A stretch of 64,000 nucleotides of DNA from JAZDRH01 sp047470865 (GTDB lineage: Bacteria > Pseudomonadota > Gammaproteobacteria > Pseudomonadales > Pseudomonadaceae). Under the pieces are notes generated by a model, which was not told where the DNA came from, searched no databases, and saw nothing but the letters and a program-made list of their open reading frames with translations. This document shows positions 36,797 to 46,150 of the stretch, piece after piece (the stretch's first letter is position 1; every line of letters begins with the position of its first letter). The DNA lies in assembly GCF_047470865.1 (NCBI RefSeq), contig NZ_JAZDRH010000005.1, positions 62,001-126,000 on the forward strand, written 5' to 3'. The position numbers and the translations under genes were made by a program.

Positions 36797-37267
36797 ATGG
36801 TCACTTTAAATCAGCCTGTTCCAGCCTTTACCGCACAAGCGACCAATGACCTCCAAATTGAGCTTAGCCAATTAAAAGGCAGACAAGTGGTGATTTATTT
36901 TTATCCTAAAGACAACACCGCTGGCTGTACGCTAGAAGGGCAAGATTTCAATGCAGCTTATGATCAATTCAACAAGGCTAATACCATCATTTTCGGTGTT
37001 TCACGCGATAGCTTGCGTACTCATAGCAATTTTAAAACCAAGCATAATTTTGCCTTTGAGCTAATTAGTGACCCTGAAGAAACACTCTGCCGCTTATTTG
37101 ATGTAATCAAGCTTAAAAAAATGTACGGTAAAGAACACATGGGTATTGAGCGCAGTACCTTTTTAATCAATAAAGAAGGCATACTCGTGCAAGAATGGCG
37201 CAAAGTAAAAGTACCAGGACATGTAGCACAGGTATTAGCAGCTGCACAAAAACTACAGCAAGCTTAG
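36797..37267 (+). CDS. bcp: Thioredoxin-dependent peroxiredoxin, Bcp/PrxQ type
   Basis: A cytoplasmic peroxidase of 156 residues. The peroxidatic cysteine is C44 in FYPKDNTAGCTLEGQDF. The second cysteine five residues later that many Bcp proteins use for resolution is missing. Only C98 remains besides C44, so the enzyme is either 1-Cys or uses C98. The end overlaps the convergent tusA-like gene by 4 bp. Confidence 0.93.
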   Translation: MVTLNQPVPAFTAQATNDLQIELSQLKGRQVVIYFYPKDNTAGCTLEGQDFNAAYDQFNKANTIIFGVSRDSLRTHSNFKTKHNFAFELISDPEETLCRLFDVIKLKKMYGKEHMGIERSTFLINKEGILVQEWRKVKVPGHVAQVLAAAQKLQQA

Positions 37268-37497
37268 GCTTTTTTAAGCCAATGCAAATAACGCTCTGCT
37301 TGCTGTTCTTGTTTTAATAAAGCATGCCCAGCTAAGCGAGCAAAGGCTGCGATATCTCGCTCAGAACCAGCATCTGTAGCTATCACCTTCAGAACTTGGC
37401 CCGATTGCATCTGGCTTAGTGCCATCTTGGTCTTTAACAGTGGTAATGGACAAGCTAAACCTTGGGCATCTAATTCTTGATCAAATTTGTCACACAT
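37264..37497 (-). CDS. TusA/SirA-family sulfur carrier protein
   Basis: A small sulfurtransferase of 77 residues. The CPxP motif LACPLPLLK carries the persulfide cysteine (C16). ATG codons occur at 37503 and 37497. AGGGGG is only 2 bp before the first but 8 bp before the second, so 37497 is preferred. The homologue at this locus in P. aeruginosa (PA1006, from memory) affects molybdenum cofactor homeostasis; whether this protein serves tRNA thiolation or cofactor synthesis is open. Confidence 0.88.
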   Translation of the reverse strand: MCDKFDQELDAQGLACPLPLLKTKMALSQMQSGQVLKVIATDAGSERDIAAFARLAGHALLKQEQQAERYLHWLKKA

Positions 37498-37614
37498 TTG
37501 CATTTCCCCCTTACAAATTGAACCTCTTATAGTAGCAGTAGCTCTATAGAGACTGGTAAAGTTATACGCTTATTGATCTTATTCTGCCTGATTTATGGAT
37601 GAGTTTAGCCTGCA

Positions 37615-39051
37615 ATGAACATTTTACGCCCTACATTATTAGCGCTTGCTTGTACTTTCAGCTTGGCTAGCTTTGCTGCAAATGACCTTCCAGCATTGGG
37701 TGACGCCAGTTCAGCTATTGTTTCACCTGAACAAGAACATAAACTAGGCAGAGCTTGGCTAAGCATGCTGCGCGGACAAGTACGCCAACTCAATGATCCT
37801 TTGTTAAAAGAATATGTTGAACAAAGCGTTTATCGGCTCGCAGAAACTAGCCAATTACGAGATCGACGACTTGAATTTATTGTTCTAGCCAGCCCTCAAC
37901 TAAACGCCTTTGCTGCACCAGGTGGAATCATTGGCGTTAATGGCGGTTTATTTCTTCATGCACAAACTGAAGCTGAATATGCCTCCGTTATGGCGCATGA
38001 GCTAGCACACTTATCACAACGCCACTTCGCCCGTGGCGTAGAAGCGCAAAAACGAATGCAACTACCTATGATGGCCGCACTACTGGCAGGCATTGTAGCA
38101 GCTGCTGCCGGAGCCGGCGATGCGGGGATGGCAGCCATCGTTGGTTCGCAAGCCGCAGCTTACCAAACCCAAGCACGCTATTCACGACTACATGAACAAG
38201 AAGCTGACCGTATTGGCCTAACTAACTTAGAGCGAGCTGGCTATGACCCTATGGCAATGCCAGAAATGTTTGAACGCTTAGTGCGTTTATATCGCTATGA
38301 CCAACGCCCACCTGAATTTCTTTCTACGCACCCATTAACAGACAACCGTATTGCGGATGCTCGTGGCCGCGCAGAACAACTCTACCGCCCCAACGGAATC
38401 AAAGATAGCTTACGTTACCAACTCATGCGCGCGCGCGTCATGTTACGCTTTGAGGAAACACCAGGTGTTGCGGTAAAACGTTTTAATGCACAGCTAAGTG
38501 AAAATAAAAATGCGCAAGCTGCACGTTACGGGCTAGCTCTAGCACTAACTAAATCAGGTCGTTTTGACGAAGCACGCACGCATTTGGACATACTGCTCAA
38601 ACAAAAACCAAAAGATATTATTTACAACCTGTCTTATGCAGAACTTGACTTAGCTAGTAACAAAACCAATGAAGCTTACAACCGAGTACAGCGTATGCTC
38701 ACTACCTATCCCAACAGTTTTCCATTGCAACAACTCAAAGCTGATATTTTATTTAAGCAAGGGAAAAATCAGGAAACTGAGCAGGTTTTAGAGAAAATCG
38801 TTGCTAAGCGCCCTAATGATCCAGATATCTGGTTACAGCTGGCTGAGGTTCGCGGCTTAAACAATAATATTATAGGCCTACACCAAGCACGTGCAGAGTA
38901 CTTTGCAAAAGTAGGTGAATATGAGCAGGCTATTCAGCAACTCGACTTGGCTAAACGTCGAGCCGCAAATAACTTTACATTAGCGGCTCGAATTGATGCA
39001 AGGCAGCGTGAGTTAATCCAAGAAGAACGCGCCATCAAAGAAATGATGTAA
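37615..39051 (+). CDS. bepA: M48 metalloprotease/chaperone with TPR domain, BepA-like
   Basis: A periplasmic zinc protease of 478 residues that in E. coli helps assemble or degrade LptD and BAM substrates. A signal peptide spans about residues 1-22 (ending SFAAN). The zinc motif is HELAH at 128-132 with the third ligand in HEQEADRIG near 193-201. Glycine/alanine-rich loops lie between, and the C-terminal third consists of tetratricopeptide repeats. It is divergent from tusA, and its last 17 bp overlap the convergent yeiH gene. Confidence 0.93.
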   Translation: MNILRPTLLALACTFSLASFAANDLPALGDASSAIVSPEQEHKLGRAWLSMLRGQVRQLNDPLLKEYVEQSVYRLAETSQLRDRRLEFIVLASPQLNAFAAPGGIIGVNGGLFLHAQTEAEYASVMAHELAHLSQRHFARGVEAQKRMQLPMMAALLAGIVAAAAGAGDAGMAAIVGSQAAAYQTQARYSRLHEQEADRIGLTNLERAGYDPMAMPEMFERLVRLYRYDQRPPEFLSTHPLTDNRIADARGRAEQLYRPNGIKDSLRYQLMRARVMLRFEETPGVAVKRFNAQLSENKNAQAARYGLALALTKSGRFDEARTHLDILLKQKPKDIIYNLSYAELDLASNKTNEAYNRVQRMLTTYPNSFPLQQLKADILFKQGKNQETEQVLEKIVAKRPNDPDIWLQLAEVRGLNNNIIGLHQARAEYFAKVGEYEQAIQQLDLAKRRAANNFTLAARIDARQRELIQEERAIKEMM

Positions 39052-40078
39052 ACAACGCGCCTAAAACAATCAACTGCAGTGTTAATAACAAAGCTAATAA
39101 CAAAGGTTTTAAACCTGCTTCTTTTAAAGCAATAACACTAGTACCTAAACCTAAAGCTGCCATAGCTGTTGCTAATAAAATTTCATCAGCTTGCAGCACC
39201 ATGTGCTGAATATCACTAGGTAGTGGTAAGAAGCTATTAACTAGTAAACACAAAATAAAGCCTAAAACAAAGACAGGAATTTTTACACCTTGACGTGGTT
39301 GATCATTCTCTGCCGTATCTTGACGAGCTAACCAAGCTCCCAAGAAAAAGATAAAAGGGGCTAATAATAAAACACGTATCAACTTAGTTACTACAGCCGC
39401 TTCCATTACCGCATCTCCCAAGCTATTCCCTACCGCGACCACCTGAGCTACCTCATGTACAGTAGCCCCAGTAAAAATACCAAACGTATGCGGATCACTG
39501 AAAAACGGTAACTGCAGTTGATATAACCATGGATAAAGCAACATGGTTGCTGTACCAAATAAAACAACACAGGCAATAGCTATGGCTACTTGACTATCAC
39601 GCGCCCGAATTACACCACTACAAGCCAAGATAGCAGCAGCACCACAAACAGCATGCCCAGCCCCAATAACTAAAGCGCCTTCACGATCCATTTTGAATAC
39701 ATAGCGCGCCAGCAATACTGTACTCAACATAGTTGTAAACATAATTGCAGCATCCACAGCAACAGCACTTACACCCACTCCAGCTACTTGAGTTAAAGAT
39801 AAACGCAATCCATAAAGTGCCACCCCAAAACGCAACACAGGATTTTTACAAAAAATAAAACCCCGTTCAAACACATAACGTAGACTACGCGGCATTAAGT
39901 TCCCTAACACCAAACCTAGCAATACTGAAAGTGTTAATAAACCTATCCCATTGCTTTTCAAAAACTGCCACTGGCTTAACTCATAAGCTAAAACAGCAAC
40001 CACTAGTGCACATAAAATACCTGGTAACAAAACCAGCAACCTATGCTGTACTTTAGGAAAGTCTGCAATCTTTAACAT
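39035..40078 (-). CDS. YeiH/UPF0324 family putative sulfate exporter
   Basis: A polytopic inner-membrane protein of 347 residues with about ten hydrophobic segments. Family hallmarks are the glycine-rich GAGHAVCGAAAILA segment near the middle and FGIFTGATVHEVAQVVAVG. Transport of sulfate or related sulfonates is proposed for the family but not proven here. It is divergent from a LysR regulator, the same pairing as yeiH/yeiE in E. coli. Confidence 0.9.
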   Translation of the reverse strand: MLKIADFPKVQHRLLVLLPGILCALVVAVLAYELSQWQFLKSNGIGLLTLSVLLGLVLGNLMPRSLRYVFERGFIFCKNPVLRFGVALYGLRLSLTQVAGVGVSAVAVDAAIMFTTMLSTVLLARYVFKMDREGALVIGAGHAVCGAAAILACSGVIRARDSQVAIAIACVVLFGTATMLLYPWLYQLQLPFFSDPHTFGIFTGATVHEVAQVVAVGNSLGDAVMEAAVVTKLIRVLLLAPFIFFLGAWLARQDTAENDQPRQGVKIPVFVLGFILCLLVNSFLPLPSDIQHMVLQADEILLATAMAALGLGTSVIALKEAGLKPLLLALLLTLQLIVLGALFTSFL

Positions 40079-40170
40079 TTTTCAACTCCAGAAAAGATAG
40101 CCAAATTCTTTCACTACATATAACATTTAGGAAGCTTATTATTCTTATTGGAACTATAAGAAAAACTGAT

Positions 40171-41046
40171 ATGCACATTACCTTACGTCAACTTAGCGTA
40201 TTTACCGCCATTGCTGATCACACTAGCGTCACCCAAGCCAGTGATTTTTTAGCACTCTCTCAAGCGGCAGCAAGCATGTCGTTAAAAGAGCTAGAACAAC
40301 AACTAGGCACACATTTATTTGACCGAAATGGTAAACGTCTAATCTTAAATGAGCATGGCAGGCGGTTTTATCCCATTGCTCAACAAACACTACTTAGCGC
40401 CAAGGAAGCTGAAAGTTTATTCAAGCAAGATCTGGCTTGTAACTTACGCCTAGGTGCTAGTAGTACTATAGGTGCATACGCCCTCCCCCCTTTAATGGCA
40501 AAGTTTCTTGAGTTGGAAAAAAACAGCCAACTCCAACTTAAAGTGGCTAACAGCGAGCAAATTCTGGAGTGGGTCGCAAACTTCCAACTCGATCTTGGAC
40601 TTATAGAAGGCCCACTACAACATCCAGATGTATGTATACAGCCATGGAAAGAAGACGAATTAATTTTTATATGCTCAAATAAACACCCCTTAGCCCAGCA
40701 AACTAAAATTTCAATTGATACCTTGCAGCATCAACGCTGGATAATGCGTGAGCAAGGCTCTGGCACACGTGTTTTACTGGAACAATTTATTGCACCTTAC
40801 TTTGGAACACCTGAGCAGATGCTAGAAATAGGCAATGCTGAAGGAATTAAACATGCCGTGATTGCTAACGCTGGTATTGCCTGTGTATCCAAACAAAGTG
40901 TGCTGCATGAGCTTGAATTAGGCATTGTTCATCCAATCCAATTACCAGGTATGAAAAAGCTTACCCGCACTTTCTACCTCGCACTTCATAAAGAGAAATA
41001 TTCCACCCAAGGTCTAAAACGTTTCATTCAATTTATAAATCGATAA
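40171..41046 (+). CDS. LysR-family regulator, YeiE/CysB-like
   Basis: A 291-residue LysR regulator. The winged HTH lies in residues 1-60 (LRQLSVFTAIADHTSVTQAS) with a standard LysR effector domain after it (LRLGASSTIGAYALPPLMA). It is divergent from the YeiH-like transporter with a 92-bp gap, so it very probably controls that gene. The ligand may be a sulfur compound by analogy to the YeiE group; this is inference. Confidence 0.93.
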   Translation: MHITLRQLSVFTAIADHTSVTQASDFLALSQAAASMSLKELEQQLGTHLFDRNGKRLILNEHGRRFYPIAQQTLLSAKEAESLFKQDLACNLRLGASSTIGAYALPPLMAKFLELEKNSQLQLKVANSEQILEWVANFQLDLGLIEGPLQHPDVCIQPWKEDELIFICSNKHPLAQQTKISIDTLQHQRWIMREQGSGTRVLLEQFIAPYFGTPEQMLEIGNAEGIKHAVIANAGIACVSKQSVLHELELGIVHPIQLPGMKKLTRTFYLALHKEKYSTQGLKRFIQFINR

Positions 41047-41166
41047 CAAACTTCTTCTTGTTTTTTCATATAACTTTGGTTAAGTTATAGTTCCTTCTTT
41101 TATTCAGACTATAATAAAAACTGTCTGGATATGACTCATAACAAGTAATGTAAAACAGGTAACATC

Positions 41167-41394
41167 GTGACAAAAGATCAACTGCGTGCTGAGTTAGAGC
41201 GCCAAAAAGAGCGTTTTGAAAATATTTATGGTGGCGAAATTCTGACCTACGAAGATCAAGCAAAGCCAGATCGTAGAACATGGAAACAAAAAGATAGCCT
41301 TCAACTTAAATCATTCAAACGCGAAGTAGAGAAAATAGAACTACGTAAACAGGAAAAACTACGTAAAGAAGCTGAAGCTAAGAAAATAGTTTAG
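41167..41394 (+). CDS. Small conserved-looking charged protein, unknown
   Basis: 75 residues from a GTG at 41167, with AGG 8-9 bp upstream. It is highly charged and helical, rich in Lys, Glu and Arg, with a C-terminal coiled-coil-like segment (KREVEKIELRKQEKLRKEAE). No cysteine, signal or membrane segment. The composition suggests a nucleic-acid or ribosome-associated small protein, but I cannot name the family. The opposite-strand frame in the same place looks like a shadow. Confidence 0.7.
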   Translation: MTKDQLRAELERQKERFENIYGGEILTYEDQAKPDRRTWKQKDSLQLKSFKREVEKIELRKQEKLRKEAEAKKIV

Positions 41395-41438
41395 ATTTTA
41401 ATATACTATTAATTATCAGCATTATTGATAGATTTATG

Positions 41439-41517
41439 ACTAGCTATGATTAAATCCAAAAACTGTTTGATTGCCTAAGGCAAGAAACTTACCTGATAGG
41501 ATTTAATCATAGTTAGT
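41439..41517. repeat. MITE-like inverted repeat element with nested hairpin
   Basis: A 19-bp arm, actagctatgattaaatcc (41439-41457), is repeated inverted at 41499-41517 with one mismatch. The 41-bp loop contains a second perfect mini-hairpin, ttgcc-taa-ggcaa (41471-41483). A third copy of the arm core (actatgattaaa, direct orientation) lies at 41533-41544. No T run, so not a standard terminator. Could be a miniature mobile element, an attenuator-like structure or a small RNA. Confidence 0.7.
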
Positions 41518-41594
41518 AATCTACTATGTGATACTATGATTAAAACTTACTGACCCAACTTTTTCTAAAAATCGAATAGAGCGCATACAATTGC

Positions 41595-42272
41595 ATGTTT
41601 AGGCGTAAACTGAAAAAATATATAGGTATCAGCCTTTTCTGCATTGTATTTCTATTCATTATTATTGCTACCTGTGACCGCTGGATAGTATGGCAAGCTG
41701 AAAACAGAACATATGATTCCATAACTGATATTCCTTATCATCGAACAGCGCTGGTTTTAGGTACTGCCCAATATTTAAAAAGCGGCTATGAAAACCCTTA
41801 TTTTAAGTTTCGCATGGATGCCACTGCAGAACTATTTCATGCCAAAAAAATCAGCTATATTGTTGTAAGTGGCGACAATAGCCATAGACGTTATAATGAA
41901 CCAGAGGATATGCGACAGGCCCTTATACAGCGCGGCATTCCTAAACAAAGAATTTATCTTGACTATGCTGGCTTTCGCACCTTGGACTCAGTCTATCGCA
42001 TGCGTGCTATTTTCCAGCAAACCTCCTTTATCATTATATCCCAAGAGTTTCACAATCAGCGCGCACTCTACATTGCCGACTATTTAGGTATTGATGCTAT
42101 TGCCTATAACGCAAAAGATGTAGGTACCTTTTATGGCATTAAAACCCTACTTCGTGAAAAGCTAGCACGCGTTAAAGTCATCACTGACCGTATTTTAAAA
42201 GTTGAGCCTAAGTTTTTAGGTGAAACTATTAAAATCAAAGACCCTAAACACAAAAAAGCGCGCTTACTCTAG
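41595..42272 (+). CDS. sanA: SanA/YdcF-like DUF218 membrane protein
   Basis: 225 residues with an N-terminal membrane anchor (about 9-27) and one periplasmic DUF218 domain: TALVLGTAQYLKSG, ISYIVVSGDNSHRRYNEPEDM, and FIIISQEFHNQRALYIADYLG. In E. coli SanA supports the envelope barrier against vancomycin at high temperature; its chemistry is uncertain. ATG at 41595. It converges on purU across a bidirectional terminator. The gene starts about 50 bp after the inverted-repeat element, which therefore lies in or near its leader. Confidence 0.88.
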   Translation: MFRRKLKKYIGISLFCIVFLFIIIATCDRWIVWQAENRTYDSITDIPYHRTALVLGTAQYLKSGYENPYFKFRMDATAELFHAKKISYIVVSGDNSHRRYNEPEDMRQALIQRGIPKQRIYLDYAGFRTLDSVYRMRAIFQQTSFIIISQEFHNQRALYIADYLGIDAIAYNAKDVGTFYGIKTLLREKLARVKVITDRILKVEPKFLGETIKIKDPKHKKARLL

Positions 42273-42285
42273 CGCACTTTTTTCA
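42252..42285. terminator. Bidirectional terminator between sanA and purU
   Basis: aaaaaagcgcgct and agcgcactttttt form a stem with one mismatch around a 6-base loop. A and T runs on both sides suit termination from either direction between two convergent genes. Confidence 0.8.
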
Positions 42286-42292
42286 TTTTACT

Positions 42293-43144
42293 TTAATCAA
42301 ATACAACCGTTTTATTATCATGAATAAGCACGCGATCCTCTAAGTGATAACGTAGACCTCGGGCCAGTGCTAGTTTTTCAACATCACGTCCTTGGCGAAC
42401 CAGGTCATCAATAGTATCTCGGTGGCTTACGCGCGCTACTTCTTGCTCAATAATAGGGCCAGCATCTAGATCTTCTGTCACATAATGACAGGTCGCACCA
42501 ATTAATTTAACTCCACGTTTAGCCGCTTGATGGTAAGGTTTTGCACCAATAAATGAGGGCAAGAAACTATGGTGAATGTTGATCACGCGCCCTGCATACT
42601 TTTCACACAAAGCAGGTGGAAAAATCTGCATATAGCGCGCCAGCACTATGCAGTCAGCGGCATGCTCGTCAATTAAACGGCTCACTTCTTCAAATGCAGG
42701 CTGTTTATTCTTAGGATCAACTGGCACGTGAAAAAAAGGAATACCATGCCATTCCACCATACTACGTAAATCATCATGGTTTGCTATAACACATGGAATA
42801 TCGCAGTCTAGCTCTTTTCGCGTCCAGCGATGCAGTAAGTCTGCCAAACAATGCGAGTCTCGACTTGCCATTAGCACTACACGCTTTTTAACCGCAGAAT
42901 CGGTCACCTGCCAAGTCATAGAAAATTCTTTAGCTATAGGTGAGAATGCCTGCTTAAAGCCTTCTAAATCAAAAGGTAACGAATTGGCACGAATTTCGTG
43001 GCGCATAAAAAACCAACCACTCTCAACATCTGAGTGATGACTAGCTTGCTGAATCCAACCATTATATGTCGCCAGAAAGTTACTGACCTTGGCAACGATA
43101 CCTACACGGTCAGGACAGGCAATTATCAGGCGAAAAGTGCGCAT
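42293..43144 (-). CDS. purU: Formyltetrahydrofolate deformylase
   Basis: Hydrolyses 10-formyl-THF to formate and THF, balancing one-carbon pools. 283 residues from the ATG at 43144; the upstream extension to 43174 is unlikely. An N-terminal ACT domain (RLIIACPDRVGIVAKVSNFL) is followed by the formyltransferase-fold domain with NIHHSFLPSFIGAKPYHQA and the catalytic Asp in VTEDLDAGPII. The purU-mvaT-sbcB order is as in P. aeruginosa. Confidence 0.95.
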   Translation of the reverse strand: MRTFRLIIACPDRVGIVAKVSNFLATYNGWIQQASHHSDVESGWFFMRHEIRANSLPFDLEGFKQAFSPIAKEFSMTWQVTDSAVKKRVVLMASRDSHCLADLLHRWTRKELDCDIPCVIANHDDLRSMVEWHGIPFFHVPVDPKNKQPAFEEVSRLIDEHAADCIVLARYMQIFPPALCEKYAGRVINIHHSFLPSFIGAKPYHQAAKRGVKLIGATCHYVTEDLDAGPIIEQEVARVSHRDTIDDLVRQGRDVEKLALARGLRYHLEDRVLIHDNKTVVFD

Positions 43145-43475
43145 GCATGACTCCAAAACAAATAAAGCCAGCATTCTACCCTGCTATTTGTTTCTAGTCA
43201 GCACTATTACCGATTTTATCTTTTAAAGCTTCCTATAGCCACAAACAAGGAATCTCCAGCATTTACAAAATTAGTAATAGGTTAACTTCATAAGTTGGTC
43301 ATTTATACTTTACTTAATATCCGTATCCGTTTATTATTTCTCAATATTAAGGATCCTCTCTTTTACTGTTTAGATTTTAATCGTAAAAATTTGGAATTAC
43401 TTTCTCAAATTAATACTGAAAAGTATAAATGGATTTCCCTAAGTCCTATAAGTTAAATTCCTGTGGAGATATACC
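43145..43475. other. AT-rich region upstream of mvaT
   Basis: About 330 bp without a gene. It must hold the divergent promoters of purU and mvaT. It is rich in A/T tracts, the type of DNA bound by H-NS/MvaT proteins, so autoregulation of mvaT is plausible. No single motif stands out. Confidence 0.5.
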
Positions 43476-43847
43476 ATGTCATTGATTAATGAATTCCGTA
43501 GCACCAAAAATGAAATTGAAGAGCTACAAAAACGTCTAGAAAGCCTAAAACAAGACACACGCTTACAAAAAGAGCTTGAGTTTGAAGAAAAACTACGTGC
43601 GTTAATGGGTGAGTATTCAAAATCACTACGTGACATCATTGCTATTCTTGATCCGCAAGCACTAAGTTCTGCGCCTACAAAATCACAAGCTCGCTCTACT
43701 CGCAAGCCACGCAGCACTAAACGTTATACCAACCCACACAGCAAAAAAGTAATTGAAACCAAAGGTGGCAATCACAAAGTGCTAAAAGAGTGGAAAGCTC
43801 AATACGGCAATGATGTAGTTGAAGGCTGGGTTGAACTAATCGACTAA
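43476..43847 (+). CDS. mvaT: H-NS-family nucleoid protein MvaT
   Basis: A xenogeneic silencer of 123 residues, the pseudomonad functional analogue of H-NS. The N-terminal coiled coil (MSLINEFRSTKNEIEELQKR) mediates oligomerisation. A lysine/arginine-rich linker follows, and then the AT-DNA-binding domain with the pincer motif KGGNHKVLKEWK. GGAG lies 9 bp before the ATG. It silences AT-rich DNA, so its presence in an AT-rich genome is of interest. A strong terminator follows, shared with the convergent sbcB. Confidence 0.96.
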   Translation: MSLINEFRSTKNEIEELQKRLESLKQDTRLQKELEFEEKLRALMGEYSKSLRDIIAILDPQALSSAPTKSQARSTRKPRSTKRYTNPHSKKVIETKGGNHKVLKEWKAQYGNDVVEGWVELID

Positions 43848-43857
43848 GCTTGATTAA

Positions 43858-43886
43858 AAAATGCCAGCTAAGCTGGCATTTTTTAT
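43858..43886. terminator. Bidirectional terminator mvaT/sbcB
   Basis: aaaaaatgccagc (43858-43870) and gctggcatttttt (43874-43886) form a perfect 13-bp stem with a 3-base loop, flanked by A and T runs, between convergent stops. Confidence 0.92.
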
Positions 43887-43888
43887 TG

Positions 43889-45322
43889 TTATTTATTCGG
43901 TATCTGATACTTCTCCATTAATTTATTTATATAACTTTCCCAGTCCTGCAACACAACTGCCTTTTGCTGCTCTACTGGCAATTCAATCAAGGCGGCTTTA
44001 TAAGCACTTAAAGTAATAGGTGCAGCATAATCACTATCTAATAATCTTGCCTTAACATAATCTTGCCATTGACGCTTCTCAGCTGAGGTTAAGGTCGAAT
44101 AAAAATTACGCGCTCTATAGCGAAATAACAACTCTGGCAAACGCTCATCACTAAACGGCCATTTTGTCTGGGCTATTGTGGCGGGATCTAAACTCCTAAG
44201 TTTTTCACATAGACCGCGATCACGCGCACTTAAAAAGCCGGCATAAAGTTGCTGCTCTGGGTCTTTATTTGGATACACTGCTTGGTCATTTGATGCATAA
44301 ATCGCCTGCACTTTTTCAGCAACACCGGCCAAGTTAGATAGGTAATGCACGTTAGACTGCCAAAGCGATTCATTCCAAGCAAGCCGCACTTTATCTTGCT
44401 CACGTAACACATTTAAAGGCGCTACAACTGGACACTTATTAATATGTAGCAGTTTTAACGGCACCGGCAGCTGTCCTTCCTTTAAATCTACATGCCTTGT
44501 ATACAAACGTTCAGAGAGCTCATCAGCAGACAAAGCCTGCAACACTGAAAGGTCCGCCTGTAAATCACAGACAATCACTGCATTTTTATTAGTTGGATGA
44601 TACGCCAAAGGCATTACAGGGGCTAAATAACTACGTTCCGCCCCAAAACGCCCCGACACATGCAAAATCGGCTGCATAAGTTTAATGCGATTTTGCACTT
44701 GGGCTTTCTGGCGCAAATTATATAAATAATTATACAGTTTGGGCTGTGCTTGCTTAAGTAACCTTGCCATAGCAATAGTGGCACGCACATCAGCCAAAGC
44801 ATCATGCGCATTTTCATGGGCAATTCCATTTGCCTTAGTTAGCAATTCCAGCCTCATACTAACAATGCCATTTTCTTCAGGCCAGATGATGCCTTCTGGG
44901 CGTAAAGCATAAGCACAACGTAATACATCAACAAGATCCCAGCGAGAATTACCGCCTTGCCACTCTCGAGCATAGGGATCAAAAAAGTTTCGATACAGTG
45001 TATAGCGCACCATTTCGTCATCAAACCGAATACTATTATAACCTGCACTACAGGTTTGAGGCCGAGCCAATTCTTGGTTTAATCGTGTTATGAACTCTGC
45101 TTCGCTAACCCCTTTCTGCATCAAAGTAGCTGGTGTAATCCCAGTAACTAAGCTCGCTACTGGATGGGGAAGGATATCATCACTTGGTTGACAATACAGC
45201 TCAAAAGGCTCGCCTACCTCCTCTAACGCTTCATTAGTACGAATACCAGCCACTTGCAAGGGCCGATCAACACTAGGATTAATGCCTGTACTTTCAAAGT
45301 CATACCAAAAGATGGTTGCCAT
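43889..45322 (-). CDS. sbcB: Exodeoxyribonuclease I
   Basis: A 3'-5' single-strand DNA exonuclease acting in repair and recombination, 477 residues. The DEDDh active site begins with WYDFESTGINP (D8, E10) and continues with NSIRFDDEMVRY and HDALADVRATIAMARLL. The C-terminal exonuclease C domain ends in YINKLMEKYQIP. Converges with mvaT. ATG at 45322. Confidence 0.95.
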   Translation of the reverse strand: MATIFWYDFESTGINPSVDRPLQVAGIRTNEALEEVGEPFELYCQPSDDILPHPVASLVTGITPATLMQKGVSEAEFITRLNQELARPQTCSAGYNSIRFDDEMVRYTLYRNFFDPYAREWQGGNSRWDLVDVLRCAYALRPEGIIWPEENGIVSMRLELLTKANGIAHENAHDALADVRATIAMARLLKQAQPKLYNYLYNLRQKAQVQNRIKLMQPILHVSGRFGAERSYLAPVMPLAYHPTNKNAVIVCDLQADLSVLQALSADELSERLYTRHVDLKEGQLPVPLKLLHINKCPVVAPLNVLREQDKVRLAWNESLWQSNVHYLSNLAGVAEKVQAIYASNDQAVYPNKDPEQQLYAGFLSARDRGLCEKLRSLDPATIAQTKWPFSDERLPELLFRYRARNFYSTLTSAEKRQWQDYVKARLLDSDYAAPITLSAYKAALIELPVEQQKAVVLQDWESYINKLMEKYQIPNK

Positions 45323-45448
45323 TTATTACCTCAATCTCTGACCTAATGATCAAAATCAACTATTCTTAACTCCTTTAATAGCATAAATTGATTATACTTA
45401 GCTTGCTTATAAGGAATTAAACACCTCAGAGGATAGATTAGTATAATA

Positions 45449-46150
45449 ATGTCTAGACATTCTCAGCCTGCACTTATTGATAATCAAATCACTATAGAAA
45501 CGCCTGAAGGGGTCGATCTTACCTTTCAGCTGGCTGGCTTATTGCCGCGCATGAATGCTTTTGCGATTGATACCGTCTTTCGCTGCATACCTTTTATTAT
45601 TTTTTTTATGTTTAGCTCTTTTTCAAAATTTAGCGAAGGTTTTCTTCTTATTCTTTATTTTTTAATGTCATGGTTTTATATGGTCCTTTTTGAAGTACTC
45701 AGCAAAGGCCAAACACCCGGCAAGCGCTTTAATAAAATTCGTGTTATCCACGATGACGGCACCAATGTTACATGGAGCAGCTCATTTATCCGCACGCTCT
45801 TACGAGCCGTTGACATGCTGCCTTTTGGTTATGCATTAGGAACTATTAGTCTGCTTTCAAATAAAAACTTTCAACGCCTAGGTGATCTTGCCGCTGGAAC
45901 TATAGTTGTCCACATAACGCCTGCCGTAATACCTCATGTTATTCCGCAAGTTGAGCCTATTAAACCACCTGTCAGCCTAACACCAAGTGAGCAGCAAGCT
46001 ATTTTATCTTTTGCTCACCGTATTAATGATTTTTCATTTGAGCGCCAAGTAGAGCTGGCGAGCAACTTTTCGGACTACTTCAACTGCCCTGATGACCAAA
46101 CTATTATTAAAGTACTAGGCATGGCGCGTTATATGCAGGGACAGTCATGA
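45449..46150 (+). CDS. RDD-family membrane protein, first gene of a MoxR/DUF58 operon
   Basis: 233 residues. The RDD domain has membrane helices with the conserved R at RMNAFAIDTVFRC and the sequence GQTPGKRFNKIRVI. The C-terminal 90 residues are cytoplasmic and mostly helical. Its TGA overlaps the start of the next gene (ATGA), the first of five consecutive overlaps. The role of RDD proteins in this context is unknown. Confidence 0.9.
   Translation: MSRHSQPALIDNQITIETPEGVDLTFQLAGLLPRMNAFAIDTVFRCIPFIIFFMFSSFSKFSEGFLLILYFLMSWFYMVLFEVLSKGQTPGKRFNKIRVIHDDGTNVTWSSSFIRTLLRAVDMLPFGYALGTISLLSNKNFQRLGDLAAGTIVVHITPAVIPHVIPQVEPIKPPVSLTPSEQQAILSFAHRINDFSFERQVELASNFSDYFNCPDDQTIIKVLGMARYMQGQS

Noticed and set aside
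41066..41281. A 71-codon minus-strand frame opposite the small charged protein
   Set aside because: The plus-strand frame has a better start, a ribosome site and coherent charged helical composition; the minus frame looks like its antisense shadow.
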